DNA of 64,000 nt from Planctomycetota bacterium (GTDB lineage Bacteria > Planctomycetota > PUPC01 > JACPCR01). Positions 1-8,644 of this stretch are shown here, piece by piece (within the stretch, counting starts at the first letter, position 1; the number at the start of each line of letters is the position of its first letter). Below the pieces are notes generated by a model. That model did not search any database. It was not told the origin of the DNA and saw only the letters and a list, made by a program, of their open reading frames with translations. A program made the translations under genes and the position numbers. The stretch is from NCBI GenBank assembly GCA_016179685.1, contig JACPCR010000063.1, positions 1 through 64,000 on the forward strand. Direction: 5' to 3'.

Positions 1-320
1 TGGCTTTCTCCGTGCTCTCCGTGCTCTCCGTGGTAAAAACGGTCTTTGTTTCTCTGTGAGGATGCAGCAAGCCGAAGGGAACACCACGGAGGACACGGAA
101 GGATTCTGATGAATACCTTTTCTGGCTTTCTCCGTGCTCTCCGTGCTCTCCGTGGTAAAAACGGTCTTCTTAACCGGGCTCTAGCCGGCTGGTTAAACCC
201 ACGGTGTAACTGTGGGCAAAGGTCTGCCCCCTGGGAGAGGGCCGGGGTGAGGGAAAACTTGGGAAGAATTTGTGGGACGCTATACTCAGCGTCCGCCACT
301 TCCGCCATCGAGGTGTCAGT
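1..320. repeat. Intergenic region with dispersed CTCCGTGCTCTCCGTG repeat
   Basis: No gene is seen. A block beginning TGGCTTTCTCCGTGCTCTCC and ending GTGGTAAAAACGGTCTT occurs at 1-47 and again at 123-169. The opposite-sense relative (CCACGGAGGACACGGAAGG) lies between them at about 84-104. Related copies recur at 18211-18277 and, degraded, at 36770-36810. The stretch 220-255 carries a CTGGGAGAGGGCCGGGGTGAGGG motif of a type scattered in many bacterial genomes. Small open frames across this region read only repeat. Confidence 0.7.
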
Positions 321-1229
321 TTGTCCGTCCGCGGCATCGTTTTGGACATCCAGCGGTTCTCGCTCCACGACGGGCCCGGCATCCGGACCACCGTCTTTCT
401 CAAAGGATGCCCCCTCCGATGCCCGTGGTGTCATAACCCCGAATCCTGGGAGAAGAGGCCGCAGCTCCTCTTCTACCCCGAAAAATGCATCGGATGCGGA
501 AAATGCTTCAATACCTGCCCCGTCGAGGGCGCTCTGAGCCACGAAACGACGCATCGGATCAACTTCGATCGGTGTGTCCACTGCGGCCTTTGCGCCCGGA
601 CGTGCTACGCCCAGGCTCTGCAAATGTGCGGGCAAGCCATGAACGCCGAGCAGGTCCTCGCAGAGGTTGAAAGGGACCGACCCTTCTACGATGCCTCCGG
701 AGGCGGGCTCACGCTCTCCGGGGGCGAGCCCCTGGCGCAGCCTCGATTCGCCCTGGCGCTCCTCCTGGCCGCAAGAACGTCAGGTCTGCATACAGCCCTC
801 GATACCAGCGGCTGCGCCGATCCTGCGGCCATGGAGAAAGCCGCCGGTCTGGCCGATCTCGTCCTCTTCGACCTCAAGCTGATGGACCGCGGCCGACACC
901 GGGAGGTGACCGGCGTGGACTCCGGGCAGATTCTGGCGAATTTCCGGCTTCTGGCCGAGCGGCGCGTGCCCCTGGTGGTCCGAATCCCGATCATCCCGGG
1001 CTACACGGATTTCGAGGAGAATATCCGGGCTGCCGCGATGCTGGCCGCATCCGCTCCGAGTTTGAGAAGCGTGGACCTGATGCGTTATCATCGATTGGGG
1101 CAGGCGAAATGGAGTCGCCTGGGCAAGGAGTATCCCCTGGACGGCATCTCGCCTCCCACGGACGAGACCATGAATCGGTTGAAGTCCTTGGTGGAGTCGC
1201 TGGGGATACCCGCGGCGATCCAAGGGTGA
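321..1229 (+). CDS. Glycyl-radical enzyme activating protein (PFL-activase family, radical SAM)
   Basis: This enzyme would reductively cleave S-adenosylmethionine and install a glycyl radical on a partner enzyme such as a pyruvate-formate-lyase-like protein. The radical SAM motif C-x3-C-x2-C (CPLRCPWC) is at residues 30-37. Two ferredoxin-type 4Fe-4S clusters follow (CIGCGKCFNTCP and CVHCGLCARTC). A GGEP motif (TLSGGEPL) binds SAM. The N-terminal DIQRFSLHDGPGIRTT block is typical of the family, and about 300 residues is the usual length for members with the ferredoxin insert. I chose the TTG at 321 because GAGG lies 7 bases upstream and it begins just before the conserved block; a TTG at 270 is the alternative. 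No glycyl-radical partner is in the window, so it may lie upstream or elsewhere. Confidence 0.93.
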   Translation: MSVRGIVLDIQRFSLHDGPGIRTTVFLKGCPLRCPWCHNPESWEKRPQLLFYPEKCIGCGKCFNTCPVEGALSHETTHRINFDRCVHCGLCARTCYAQALQMCGQAMNAEQVLAEVERDRPFYDASGGGLTLSGGEPLAQPRFALALLLAARTSGLHTALDTSGCADPAAMEKAAGLADLVLFDLKLMDRGRHREVTGVDSGQILANFRLLAERRVPLVVRIPIIPGYTDFEENIRAAAMLAASAPSLRSVDLMRYHRLGQAKWSRLGKEYPLDGISPPTDETMNRLKSLVESLGIPAAIQG

Positions 1230-1559
1230 ATTCGATCATCTGCCGGTCAGCAGCTTTTCCAAAATCCGCCGATCGGCGAGGCACAAGCCTTTCCCTGCGT
1301 TATAATGCGCCGTGTCCTAAGGCAGGTGATACCCGCAACCCAACAAGGTTCGGAAAGAAGTCAGGTGTCAGGTGTCAGGTGTCAGGAATCAACTGTCACC
1401 CGACACCTGACACCTTTCAACTTCTCCGCGTGGCGCGGAGAAGTTACACCCTAAGACTCTAAGCGTGAGGCTACTCGGACAACGGCTAAAGCCGTCACTC
1501 CAACTTGGGTTGCCGCCGATGGCCGCGTTAAGATTTTGACCCTGAAAAGTCGCACCACC
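1230..1559. repeat. Intergenic repeat cluster: GTGTCAGG tandem plus 12-bp hairpin
   Basis: No gene is seen. Direct units of GTGTCAGG occupy about 1363-1385, and inverted units (CCTGACACC) run to about 1416. A perfect hairpin follows at 1419-1445 (AACTTCTCCGCG, loop TGG, CGCGGAGAAGTT). Then comes TTACACCCTAAGACTCTAAG. The same composite recurs inverted at about 38128-38235. A small ACGGCTAAAGCCGT palindrome lies at about 1475-1490. Confidence 0.75.
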
Positions 1560-2303
1560 ATGCAGGTCTATGCCGCTCGGGGCGTCCCGCACGTCGCCCC
1601 GGAAAACACCATCATCTCCTATTCCATCGCCAATGGGCTGCGCTCCGGCATCCAGATCGACGTCCGCGTCAGCCGCGACGGCGTCCCGGTCTGCATCCAT
1701 GACGCCACCCTTGAACGCACGACCAACGGCACGGGCCTCGTGCGCTCCTATTCGGTCGAGGAGTTGAAACGTTTCGACGCGGGAGGGTGGTTCGGCGAGC
1801 CCTTCGCCCGCGAGCAAGTCCCGACGCTGCAAGAGGCGCTCGAGTTGCTTCGGGGCGTGCCCATCGCCATCGGCCCCATGTGCCCCGGCAGCGAGGAGTG
1901 CATCGTTCGCGTCATCGAACTCACGCGGTCCGTTGAAAACACGCTCGTCTTCGATGCCGTCGATGCGGTGGACTCCGCCCGGCGTATCAAGTCCGCCAAT
2001 CCGAGCGTGAAAGTGGGCGTCTCCTGCCTCACCACTGCCGATTACCTGGGCCTCCGCAAGGCGGGTCTCGAGGGCATCGACGCCATCTGGGCGTCCACCC
2101 ACTCCGGCTGGCTTCACAAGGACCAGGTCCGGGAAATCCATGCCGACGGACTCCAGGTGCACGTTTCCTTCCTGAGTCGCTGGGAAGACTTCAAGCCTTA
2201 TATCGACGGCGGGGTGGACGGTATCTGCACGGACCGGCCGGCGGACCTCCTCAATGTTCTGGGGATCACCCGCAGCCCGTCCTCGAAGCCGGGAGCGGCG
2301 TAG
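1560..2303 (+). CDS. Glycerophosphodiester phosphodiesterase-fold protein, catalytic residues lost
   Basis: A 247-residue protein with the clear overall pattern of the GDPD TIM barrel: RG followed by PENT near the N-terminus, then RDGVPVCIHD, ERTTNGTG, DAGGWFG and the C-terminal GVDGICTDRP. In active GDPDs an HRG histidine, the glutamate of E-x-D, and an IEIK glutamate are essential. Here the first is Ala (YAARG, about A6), the second Gln (IQID, Q32) and the third Gly (AIGPM, G105). Only D34 and the HD histidine (H47) remain. I infer a binding or structural role, or an altered substrate, rather than ordinary phosphodiesterase activity. No signal peptide is visible. A TTG at 1536 would add 8 residues. 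The stop is 4 bases before the next gene's start, so the two are probably co-transcribed. Confidence 0.85.
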   Translation: MQVYAARGVPHVAPENTIISYSIANGLRSGIQIDVRVSRDGVPVCIHDATLERTTNGTGLVRSYSVEELKRFDAGGWFGEPFAREQVPTLQEALELLRGVPIAIGPMCPGSEECIVRVIELTRSVENTLVFDAVDAVDSARRIKSANPSVKVGVSCLTTADYLGLRKAGLEGIDAIWASTHSGWLHKDQVREIHADGLQVHVSFLSRWEDFKPYIDGGVDGICTDRPADLLNVLGITRSPSSKPGAA

Positions 2304-2307
2304 ACTC

Positions 2308-4422
2308 ATGTTCCAGTCCCGGTATTTCAATTGTTCAACCTGGAGGCTCGAACTCGCCCTCGGGCTCTGCTTGCTTCTCCCTCCGATGGGGGCCGAGGAG
2401 ACGGCCGCGCCGGAGGGTACGGCCATCGCCAGCCGCATCGGCCGCGTGCTGGTCTATTCCGACCAGGCGATGGTGACGCGGCGGGCCGAGATCGCCTTCC
2501 AGAAGGAGACGGAGCGGCTGCTCCTGGAAGGCCTTCCGTTCGGCCTGGCGGACGATTCCGTCCGCGTGCGCTTCGAGGACGGCCCGAACGCTCCGCGCCT
2601 GCTCAATCTGGAAGTCATCCTGGTGCATCGAAGCGAGTTTCAGAAGGAAGAGGCCAAGCAGGCCTCCGAGGAGCTGAAAAAGCTGAACCGAGAGGCTCAG
2701 GCCTTGAGGGACCAGCTCTCGGGGCTCGACGGCCAGGCCGCCTTCCTGAGGTCGCTCCGAGTGGGCGCTCTGCCCCCGGGCCACCAGAGGGAGAGAACGG
2801 ACCCCGTCCCGCTGCACGTCGCCGCCTGGGGCTCGACGCTCGAGACGGTGTCGGGCAGCCTCCGGAGGATTGCGGCGGAGCGGCTGCAGCTCGAGGACAA
2901 GATGGACGAGCTGCAGAGCGCGATCACGGTTGCCCGCGCCCGCGCCCAGCGGCTGTTGAGCTACGAAACGAAGTCGTCCAAGACCGCCGCGCTCGAGGTC
3001 AGGGGCCAGCCGGGCGGCCGCGCGTTCGTTGAGGTTTCTTATCTCATCGCCGGCCCACAATGGTTTCCCCGCTATGACGTTCGGGCCAACCTGTCCGCCG
3101 GCACGCTCGAACTTTCCATGGACGCCCTGGTGCGGCAGGAGACGGGCGAGGACTGGAAGGACGTGTCCCTCGAGTTCAGCGCGGCCGAGCCTTCGAGGTC
3201 CGCGGACCTGCCCAAGCTGCTCGCCTGGCACATCGGCCCCTCCGGCGGCGTGGAAGGGAGAAGGGAGCTTCTGGCCCTCGCGGGCCCGTGGCGCGGGCGC
3301 GGGACCACCTCTCAGAAATTATCGTTCTCGAAAATGTCGCAAGGCGAATTCGAAGCCAACGCGCCCGCCCAGCCTCAGCCCTCGGCGTCCAAGCCCGCGG
3401 AGCAAATCGATCTTGAAGAGAAGCTGCAGATGGCGCAGCAGGCGCCCAACTCTAGCGGCGCGTCCGAAAATCCGTCGAACAACGCGATCGACAGTGTTCA
3501 ACCACAGGTACAGCAGGCCCCAATGGCGGGGAAGGCCGGCAAGACCCGGCAGAAGCTGGAAAGCGTGCAGAGGCTCTACCAGCAGCAGTCGGAATCCCTG
3601 GGGAAGGGCGATTACTCGAAGTACCTGTCGGATAACCGGGCGCTCGTGGAAAGCTACGGGAAGGATGCCGAGGTGCAGAAGGCCTTCGGCGACCTGCTGA
3701 ACAAGGCCAAGTGGAACATCGAGCGCGCGAGCAGGCTCATGGAGGCCCAGAAGCTCGCCACGGGCGTGATCAGCCCGGTTCAGTCCAGCGGCGGTTACGA
3801 TTACAAGTACCGGGCACTCAGGGCGGAATCCGTCGCCTCCGACGGAGCCTTCTCCCGAGTGACCCTCACCCGCGAGTCCGTCCCCGCAACCTTTTTCTAC
3901 GAAATCGTGCCCGAACTCGCCCAGCGGGCCTACCTCCAAGCCACTCTGAAGAACCCCTTCCGGTCGCCCCTGCTCGCTGGCCCCGCGGGCATCTTCCTGG
4001 GCAACGATTTCGTCACCCAGGGAGAGATATCGACCACTTCCTCGGGAGAGGAGCTGAAGGCGGGCCTCGGAGTCGATGAGGGGATCGTCGTGTCCCGCGC
4101 CGAAGAGGTGAAGCGTGAGACCACCGGGCTCGGCGGCAACCGCTACACCCACCACCACGCGGTGACCGTCAAGGTGCGCAACGATAAGAACCGCGAGATC
4201 GCCGTCCAGGTCATGGAACGCATTCCGTTCTCGACGTCGAAGGACTTGGCCATCAAGGAGGAGCTGCTCGATCCGGCCGCGACGAAGGTGGAGAAAGGAG
4301 GGCTGAAGCGCTGGGACCTCCGGCTTCAGCCAGGCGAGGAGAAGACCATCACGGTCCGATACACGGTCTCTCATCCGAGCCGGACGAGGCTCGTTCCGAG
4401 GGAGAATCAGAGTCTCAAGTAG
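2308..4422 (+). CDS. DUF4139 (MuiA-like) secreted protein 1
   Basis: A 704-residue protein with an N-terminal signal sequence (LALGLCLLLPP, cleavage near GAEET). It begins with the DUF4140-like N-terminal domain (VLVYSDQAMVTRRAEI), then a coiled-coil stretch at about 110-220 rich in Glu and Lys. The DUF4139 domain follows (VEVSYLIAGPQWFPRYDVR, then TGEDWKDVSLEFSAAEP), interrupted by a Gln/Ala-rich low-complexity insert at about 345-410. The C-terminus (LQPGEEKTITVRYTVSHP) is typical. Members are known as mucoidy-inhibitor or MuiA-like proteins and have no established biochemical activity. The ATG at 2308 lies 4 bases after the upstream stop. A paralogue follows at 4583. A location in the periplasm or on the outer surface is inferred from the signal sequence. 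Confidence 0.88.
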   Translation: MFQSRYFNCSTWRLELALGLCLLLPPMGAEETAAPEGTAIASRIGRVLVYSDQAMVTRRAEIAFQKETERLLLEGLPFGLADDSVRVRFEDGPNAPRLLNLEVILVHRSEFQKEEAKQASEELKKLNREAQALRDQLSGLDGQAAFLRSLRVGALPPGHQRERTDPVPLHVAAWGSTLETVSGSLRRIAAERLQLEDKMDELQSAITVARARAQRLLSYETKSSKTAALEVRGQPGGRAFVEVSYLIAGPQWFPRYDVRANLSAGTLELSMDALVRQETGEDWKDVSLEFSAAEPSRSADLPKLLAWHIGPSGGVEGRRELLALAGPWRGRGTTSQKLSFSKMSQGEFEANAPAQPQPSASKPAEQIDLEEKLQMAQQAPNSSGASENPSNNAIDSVQPQVQQAPMAGKAGKTRQKLESVQRLYQQQSESLGKGDYSKYLSDNRALVESYGKDAEVQKAFGDLLNKAKWNIERASRLMEAQKLATGVISPVQSSGGYDYKYRALRAESVASDGAFSRVTLTRESVPATFFYEIVPELAQRAYLQATLKNPFRSPLLAGPAGIFLGNDFVTQGEISTTSSGEELKAGLGVDEGIVVSRAEEVKRETTGLGGNRYTHHHAVTVKVRNDKNREIAVQVMERIPFSTSKDLAIKEELLDPAATKVEKGGLKRWDLRLQPGEEKTITVRYTVSHPSRTRLVPRENQSLK

Positions 4423-4430
4423 GCAGTCCA

Positions 4431-4567
4431 AGGTGTCAGGTGTCAGGTGTCAGGTGTCAGTAGTTATCAGTTATCTGACACCTGACACCTGACACCCGAC
4501 ACCTGACACCCGACACCCGACACCTGACACCTGACACCCGACACCCGACACCCGACACCTGACACCT
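4431..4567. repeat. Imperfect palindromic array of GTGTCAGG units
   Basis: Direct GGTGTCAGGTGTCAGG units (4431-4460) are followed by a short spacer (TAGTTATCAGTTAT). A longer arm of inverted units (CTGACACC and CTGACACCCGACACC variants) runs to 4567. The array fills the whole gap between the two DUF4139 genes and could fold into a large hairpin. The units are 8-15 bp with no unique spacers, so this is not a CRISPR array. Related units occur near 1363-1416 and 38170-38235. Confidence 0.85.
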
Positions 4568-4582
4568 AAGACCTGTACCGCC

Positions 4583-6277
4583 ATGCCCTTCCGATTTTCC
4601 ATCCTTCTGTCCCTCGGATGCCTGTTCTTGGGGCCGGCCATGCTCCTTGGAGAGCCGGCCCTGCCGGAGGCGTCGCTGCCCATTGCCGCCGTCACGGTCT
4701 ATGAAGACCGCGCCCTGGCGCGCCGGACCGGCGAAGTCGAGGTGCGGCCGGGGATCAACACCATCCGAGTGGTGGGGCTGCCGGTGGGGCTCGTCGAGAC
4801 CTCCCTTCAGGCTTCGCTGCCCGGCGAGGTGCGCGCCAAGGTGCTTTCGGTGACCACACGGACCGAGGAGCGGCTCGAGACGCAGGACGAGCGGCTTCGG
4901 GCGCTTGAAAAGGAGGAGGACGGGCTGAACCGTGTGCTCCGGGAGATTGCGGCTCGGGGCGCGGTGCTGGCCGACCAGGAGCGGTATCTGGGGGCGTTCG
5001 AGCAGGTGCTTCAAAACGGGCTGTCCGAGCGGACCACGCTGGGGAGCGTCAAGGCCGAGGAGTTGAAGGAGGCGGGCGAGTTTTTGGCCGTGCGACGGGC
5101 GGCCGCCTCGGAGGAGCGGCGGCGCATCCAGGTGGAGCAGGAGGACGCCGCGGAAAAGCTGGAGGAGGTCCGAAAGCGCATCGCTCAGATCGAGACGCCG
5201 GCCCGGAAGACCATCCGTTACGCCGACGTTGTGCTGGAAAGCGCAGGGGACGGAAAAGTCCCTCTTTCCGTGAGCTACCTGATCGGCGATGCCTGGTGGC
5301 GGCCAAGGTACGAGGCCAGGCTCGCCGGCGGCAGGCTCGAGGTCTCTTACATGGGCGAGGTGCGGCAGGGGACCGGCGAGGACTGGAACAGCGTCGAGCT
5401 GGTGCTCTCCACCGCGAGGCCTTCGTTCGGATCGGCGCGTCCGACGCTTGCCGCCCTGGCTCTCGACTTGGCCGAGGAGACGCCGGCCAGGACCGTGGCC
5501 AGCTTTGCGGCGACTGGGCCCATGGCCGAAGCCCCGGCCAGTCCTGCGCCCGAGGTCGGCGAAGGCGAGCCGGGCCCGCCGCCGGAAGCGCCGCCTCCTC
5601 CGCCCGAGGAGGTCACCGTGCAGGAATCCGGGACGTCCGTCGCTTTCCAGGTGCCGGGCCGCAGCAGCATTCCGAGCGACCGGCGCGCCCACAAGCTGCC
5701 GGTGATGACGTTCCGGGACGACGCGCCCGTCTTGGGGCTCGAGACGACGCCGAAGGCGCTCCGTTACGTTTATCTGCGGGGCAAGACGGTGAACCGCACG
5801 AATTTTCCGATGCTGCCGGGCCCCGTCGATATCTTCCGGGAAAGCGGCTTCATGGGCACGGCGAGTCTTCCCTTCGTCGCCCCGGGCAAGAACGTCGAGT
5901 TCTCCTTCGGGATTGATGAGGAGATCAAGGTCCAGCGGCGTGCCGATCCCGAGCGCACGCGGGTGAACGTGTCCGGTCGCAGGAAGGAGCATCGTTACGC
6001 CTTCGACACGGAGGTGGCGAACTACAAGGCTGAAAAGCAGGCCGTGCTGGTGCTCGACAACCTACCCGTCAGCGACGTCGAGGAGGTCACCGTGCGGCTG
6101 GACGCCTCGACGACGACGCCTGCGAAGCAGGACGAGAAGCAGGGCCGTCTCGAGTGGCTTCTGGAGCTGCAGCCGGGCGAAAAGAAGATGCTGCACCTCG
6201 AATACGGCGTGACGATGCCCAAGGACTTCACCTGGGAAGCGTTGGGCGACAATGTCTCCGCTCAGCCGATGCGCTGA
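4583..6277 (+). CDS. DUF4139 (MuiA-like) secreted protein 2
   Basis: A 564-residue paralogue of the preceding gene, and more compact. The signal peptide is at residues 1-24 (ILLSLGCLFLGPAMLLG). The DUF4140-like start reads VTVYEDRALARRTGEVEV. A coiled-coil region at about 85-200 follows, then the DUF4139 core (VSYLIGDAWWRPRYEARL, TGEDWNSVELVLSTARP). A Pro/Glu-rich linker sits at about 320-345 (GPPPEAPPPPPEE). The C-terminus is the conserved LQPGEKKMLHLEYGVTMP. Length is usual for the family. The shared order of domains with 2308-4422 indicates an old duplication; the two have diverged strongly in sequence. Confidence 0.9.
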   Translation: MPFRFSILLSLGCLFLGPAMLLGEPALPEASLPIAAVTVYEDRALARRTGEVEVRPGINTIRVVGLPVGLVETSLQASLPGEVRAKVLSVTTRTEERLETQDERLRALEKEEDGLNRVLREIAARGAVLADQERYLGAFEQVLQNGLSERTTLGSVKAEELKEAGEFLAVRRAAASEERRRIQVEQEDAAEKLEEVRKRIAQIETPARKTIRYADVVLESAGDGKVPLSVSYLIGDAWWRPRYEARLAGGRLEVSYMGEVRQGTGEDWNSVELVLSTARPSFGSARPTLAALALDLAEETPARTVASFAATGPMAEAPASPAPEVGEGEPGPPPEAPPPPPEEVTVQESGTSVAFQVPGRSSIPSDRRAHKLPVMTFRDDAPVLGLETTPKALRYVYLRGKTVNRTNFPMLPGPVDIFRESGFMGTASLPFVAPGKNVEFSFGIDEEIKVQRRADPERTRVNVSGRRKEHRYAFDTEVANYKAEKQAVLVLDNLPVSDVEEVTVRLDASTTTPAKQDEKQGRLEWLLELQPGEKKMLHLEYGVTMPKDFTWEALGDNVSAQPMR

Positions 6278-6285
6278 CCCTTCCG

Positions 6286-6736
6286 ATGACGAGGCGACCC
6301 TGGCCGGTGGTCAATCTCCTTTTGGGTTTTCTCTGCTTAGTTGCCGGAGCGTGTTGGCCGGAGGCCGGCCCGCCTCCGGCGGATCAAAAAAGACTGGAAG
6401 CCTTCCAGGCGGAGCAGCCCCCGGCCATTGACGGCAGAGACGACGCGCGTCTTCGATTTCACGCTGCCGAAAAGAAACAGCCTCCGCGTCGAAAACTGGT
6501 TCAACCCCAGCAGTGTCATCACCTACTACGGGAAAGGCGACCTCACGCCCGGGGAGTTCGAGAAGTACGCCCGATTCCTGCAGCGATACCGCCATCCCTG
6601 CTTCCCCTTCTCCTGGCAATTCGCGCCCGGCAAGATTTTGATCATCGAGGAGCCCGACGGCAGCCTCACCTTCGATTTCACCCCGCTCAACGCCTACCTC
6701 GAGATTTCCTATTGCGTTCATTGCTTGTGGCGGTAA
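6286..6736 (+). pseudogene. Small secreted or lipoprotein-like protein, frameshifted
   Basis: An ATG at 6286, eight bases after the DUF4139 stop, opens a frame with a clear signal sequence (VVNLLLGFLCLVAGACWPE, possibly a weak lipobox ending AGAC). After about 45 residues the likely coding continues in the +1 frame, as TTRVFDFTLPKRNSL through to YCVHCLWR, stop at 6736. The switch falls near a CCCCC run at about 6418-6422, so one extra C would explain it. I see no recognised domain. It may be a real pseudogene, a phase-variable tract or an assembly error. The repaired product would be about 150 residues. It is probably co-transcribed with the two DUF4139 genes. Confidence 0.55.
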
Positions 6737-6738
6737 CA

Positions 6739-6770
6739 AATGGCCATTGGCCAATGGCCAATGGCCAGGT
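6739..6770. repeat. Short TGGCCAAT tandem repeat
   Basis: Three to four palindromic units of the form TGGCCATTGGCCAATGGCCA precede the sulfatase start. They are similar in style to other simple intergenic repeats in this window. Confidence 0.7.
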
Positions 6771-6802
6771 CACAACCTGAGACTGTAGCGAGGCAGATTC
6801 TC

Positions 6803-8302
6803 ATGAACGTCCTCCTCATCCTTTCGGATCAGCATCTGGCCACCTGCCTGGGACACGAGGGCCACCCCCAGGTGAAGACCCCGAACCTGGACAGTCTTGC
6901 AGCGGGCTCGACCCGATTTCGGCAGGCCTATACGCAGAATCCGATCTGCACGCCGAGCCGCACCTGCATCCTGTCCGGCCAGTATTGTCACAATCACGGC
7001 TATTACGGGCTTTCGGGCCCGGCGCCGCACGCTCTACCCAGTTTTTTTTCGCACTTCAAGGAGCACGGATACCGCACCGCCGGGATCGGCAACCTGCACA
7101 CGCCCGACGATCCCCGCAACTGGCTCGAGAGCCACCTCGACCTTTTCCTGGATTACTGCGAGTCCGTGGACGGCCGGCATGAGCAGACGCCCTTCTACGA
7201 CAAGCTTCGCGCCCTGGGCCTGATGGAGAAGGAAGACATCTACTTCTTCCATCGCAACCCTCGGTACGGGGTCGAGGGCTTCCCCTCTCCGCTGCCGTTC
7301 GAGCTTTCCCAGGAAGGCTGGAGCGTCGAGGAGGCGATCCGATTCATGGAGTCCTGCGCTGGCCGGCCCTTCTGCATGGAGGTTTCGCTGCAGCGGCCGC
7401 ACCAGCCCTTCACGCCGGACAAGCGGTTCTGGGACCTCTATCCGGAGGACCTGGCGCTGCCGCCGACGCTGAACCAGGACCCTTCTGGCCGGCCGCCTCA
7501 CTTCCGCGCCAGCTACGAGGGATTCCGGAAGATGCAATGGCCCATCGAGCCGAACAACTTCGAGGCCGGGGCCCGCCGTCTCTGGCGCGGCTACCTGGGC
7601 TGCATCAGCCACGTGGACCACGCGGTGGGGCTGCTGCTCGATTATCTGGACCGCGCCGGCCTCGCCTCGAACACCCTGGTCATGTATTCAGCCGATCACG
7701 GCGCCTACAGCGGCACGCACGGCATTCCGGAAAAGGCTCCGGGCATCTGCTCCGACGCCGTGTGCCGCGTCCCCCTCATCTGCCGCGTGCCCGGCGTCAC
7801 CCGGCCCCGCGCGGTCTGCCACCAGCTCGTCGAGCTGGTGGACCTCGCTCCCACTTTCGCCAGCCTCTGCGGCCTGCCGCCCATGAAGACCGCCGACGGC
7901 AAGGACCTCTCGCCCCTCCTCCGGGGAGAGGATACGCCCGTCCGCGACGTCGCCGTCACCGAACATCCCTGGAGCAAGGCCCTCCGCTGGAAACGATGGC
8001 GGTTCGTCCACTACCAGCGGGAGATGTTCGGGGGTCGGGACATCGGCGAGCTGTATGATCTTGAAGCGGACCCGAACGAGGCGAGCAACCTCTACGGGTC
8101 GCCGCCGCATCGGAGCGTGGTCCAGGAGTGCCGGCGGCTGCTCCTCGAATGGATCATCCGGACCCGGCGCGTCGCCACGGTCTGGCCGGCCCTCGACTGG
8201 TCCCGGTCGCCTTACGATTATCAGACGGCCGGGGACGGGAAGGAATCGAATACTGCCGGGCCCGCCGCCCGGGTGAAGAAGGGGCAGCTCCATTACATTT
8301 AG
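6803..8302 (+). CDS. Sulfatase family protein (type I, formylglycine-dependent)
   Basis: A 499-residue hydrolase of the alkaline-phosphatase superfamily. It starts with the metal-binding N-terminal block (NVLLILSDQH). It carries the sulfatase signature C-T-P-S-R at residues 49-53, where Cys49 would be converted to formylglycine by a separate maturase, then the expected continuation TCILSGQYCHNHG. A second metal-binding block reads YSADHGAYSGTHGI, and the C-terminus has the usual LYDLEADPNEASNLY. The substrate is not readable from sequence; choline-sulfatase-like and polysaccharide sulfatases look similar. No signal peptide is evident, so it may be cytoplasmic. The ATG at 6803 directly precedes the conserved block; the 21 codons upstream read repeat sequence. 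No formylglycine-generating enzyme is in the window. Confidence 0.92.
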   Translation: MNVLLILSDQHLATCLGHEGHPQVKTPNLDSLAAGSTRFRQAYTQNPICTPSRTCILSGQYCHNHGYYGLSGPAPHALPSFFSHFKEHGYRTAGIGNLHTPDDPRNWLESHLDLFLDYCESVDGRHEQTPFYDKLRALGLMEKEDIYFFHRNPRYGVEGFPSPLPFELSQEGWSVEEAIRFMESCAGRPFCMEVSLQRPHQPFTPDKRFWDLYPEDLALPPTLNQDPSGRPPHFRASYEGFRKMQWPIEPNNFEAGARRLWRGYLGCISHVDHAVGLLLDYLDRAGLASNTLVMYSADHGAYSGTHGIPEKAPGICSDAVCRVPLICRVPGVTRPRAVCHQLVELVDLAPTFASLCGLPPMKTADGKDLSPLLRGEDTPVRDVAVTEHPWSKALRWKRWRFVHYQREMFGGRDIGELYDLEADPNEASNLYGSPPHRSVVQECRRLLLEWIIRTRRVATVWPALDWSRSPYDYQTAGDGKESNTAGPAARVKKGQLHYI

Positions 8303-8320
8303 AGCGACAAAATTCTTTAT

Positions 8321-8600
8321 CTATTTCCACGCCAACAACACGACGTCAATCAACCGTTTTCCCTCACTCTGAACACGGTATGGCGCAGTAAGCGCGTTAG
8401 CCAGGCTCAAGAAGTCCGAGCCGCGCTCCTGCTCGGCTTTGATGAGCGCATGGAGCGCGTTCGACTGGCCACCCGCCCAGATATCCCCCCGCTGTATCAC
8501 CAGTCCGCCCGAGGAAGCGAAAGGTCTTGGATGGCCTCCAGCACGGGATCGACCCAGGAAAGTTCACCCGGATCAGCATAAATAAAGTCTTGCACATCGC
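8321..8600 (-). pseudogene. Degraded gene fragment, possibly the end of a DUF1156-type methylase
   Basis: The gap between two intact genes holds protein-like remnants on the minus strand. One frame ends SDFLSLANALTAPYRVQSEG, followed by KRLIDVVLLAWK and a stop at 8321. Another frame upstream reads QDFIYADPGELSWVDPVLEA and then hits a stop. The first segment recalls, from memory only, the C-terminal AEQ..LAQALSALYP..EEKRWVDGVL pattern of DUF1156 DNA-methylase-like proteins. Frame changes and stops show it is not functional. The assignment is weak; the safer reading is a decayed gene remnant. Confidence 0.3.
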
Positions 8601-8644
8601 CTCGCCATCAGGCGCAATCGGCAGCCGGATGCTATGCTGTGCCT

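Noticed and set aside
46..537. A 163-codon plus-strand frame at the left edge
   Set aside because: Reads through two copies of the CTCCGTGCTCTCCGTG repeat and then into a wrong frame of the activase gene.
4431..4567. CRISPR array
   Set aside because: Units are 8-15 bp, contiguous and in both orientations, with no unique spacers and no cas genes nearby.
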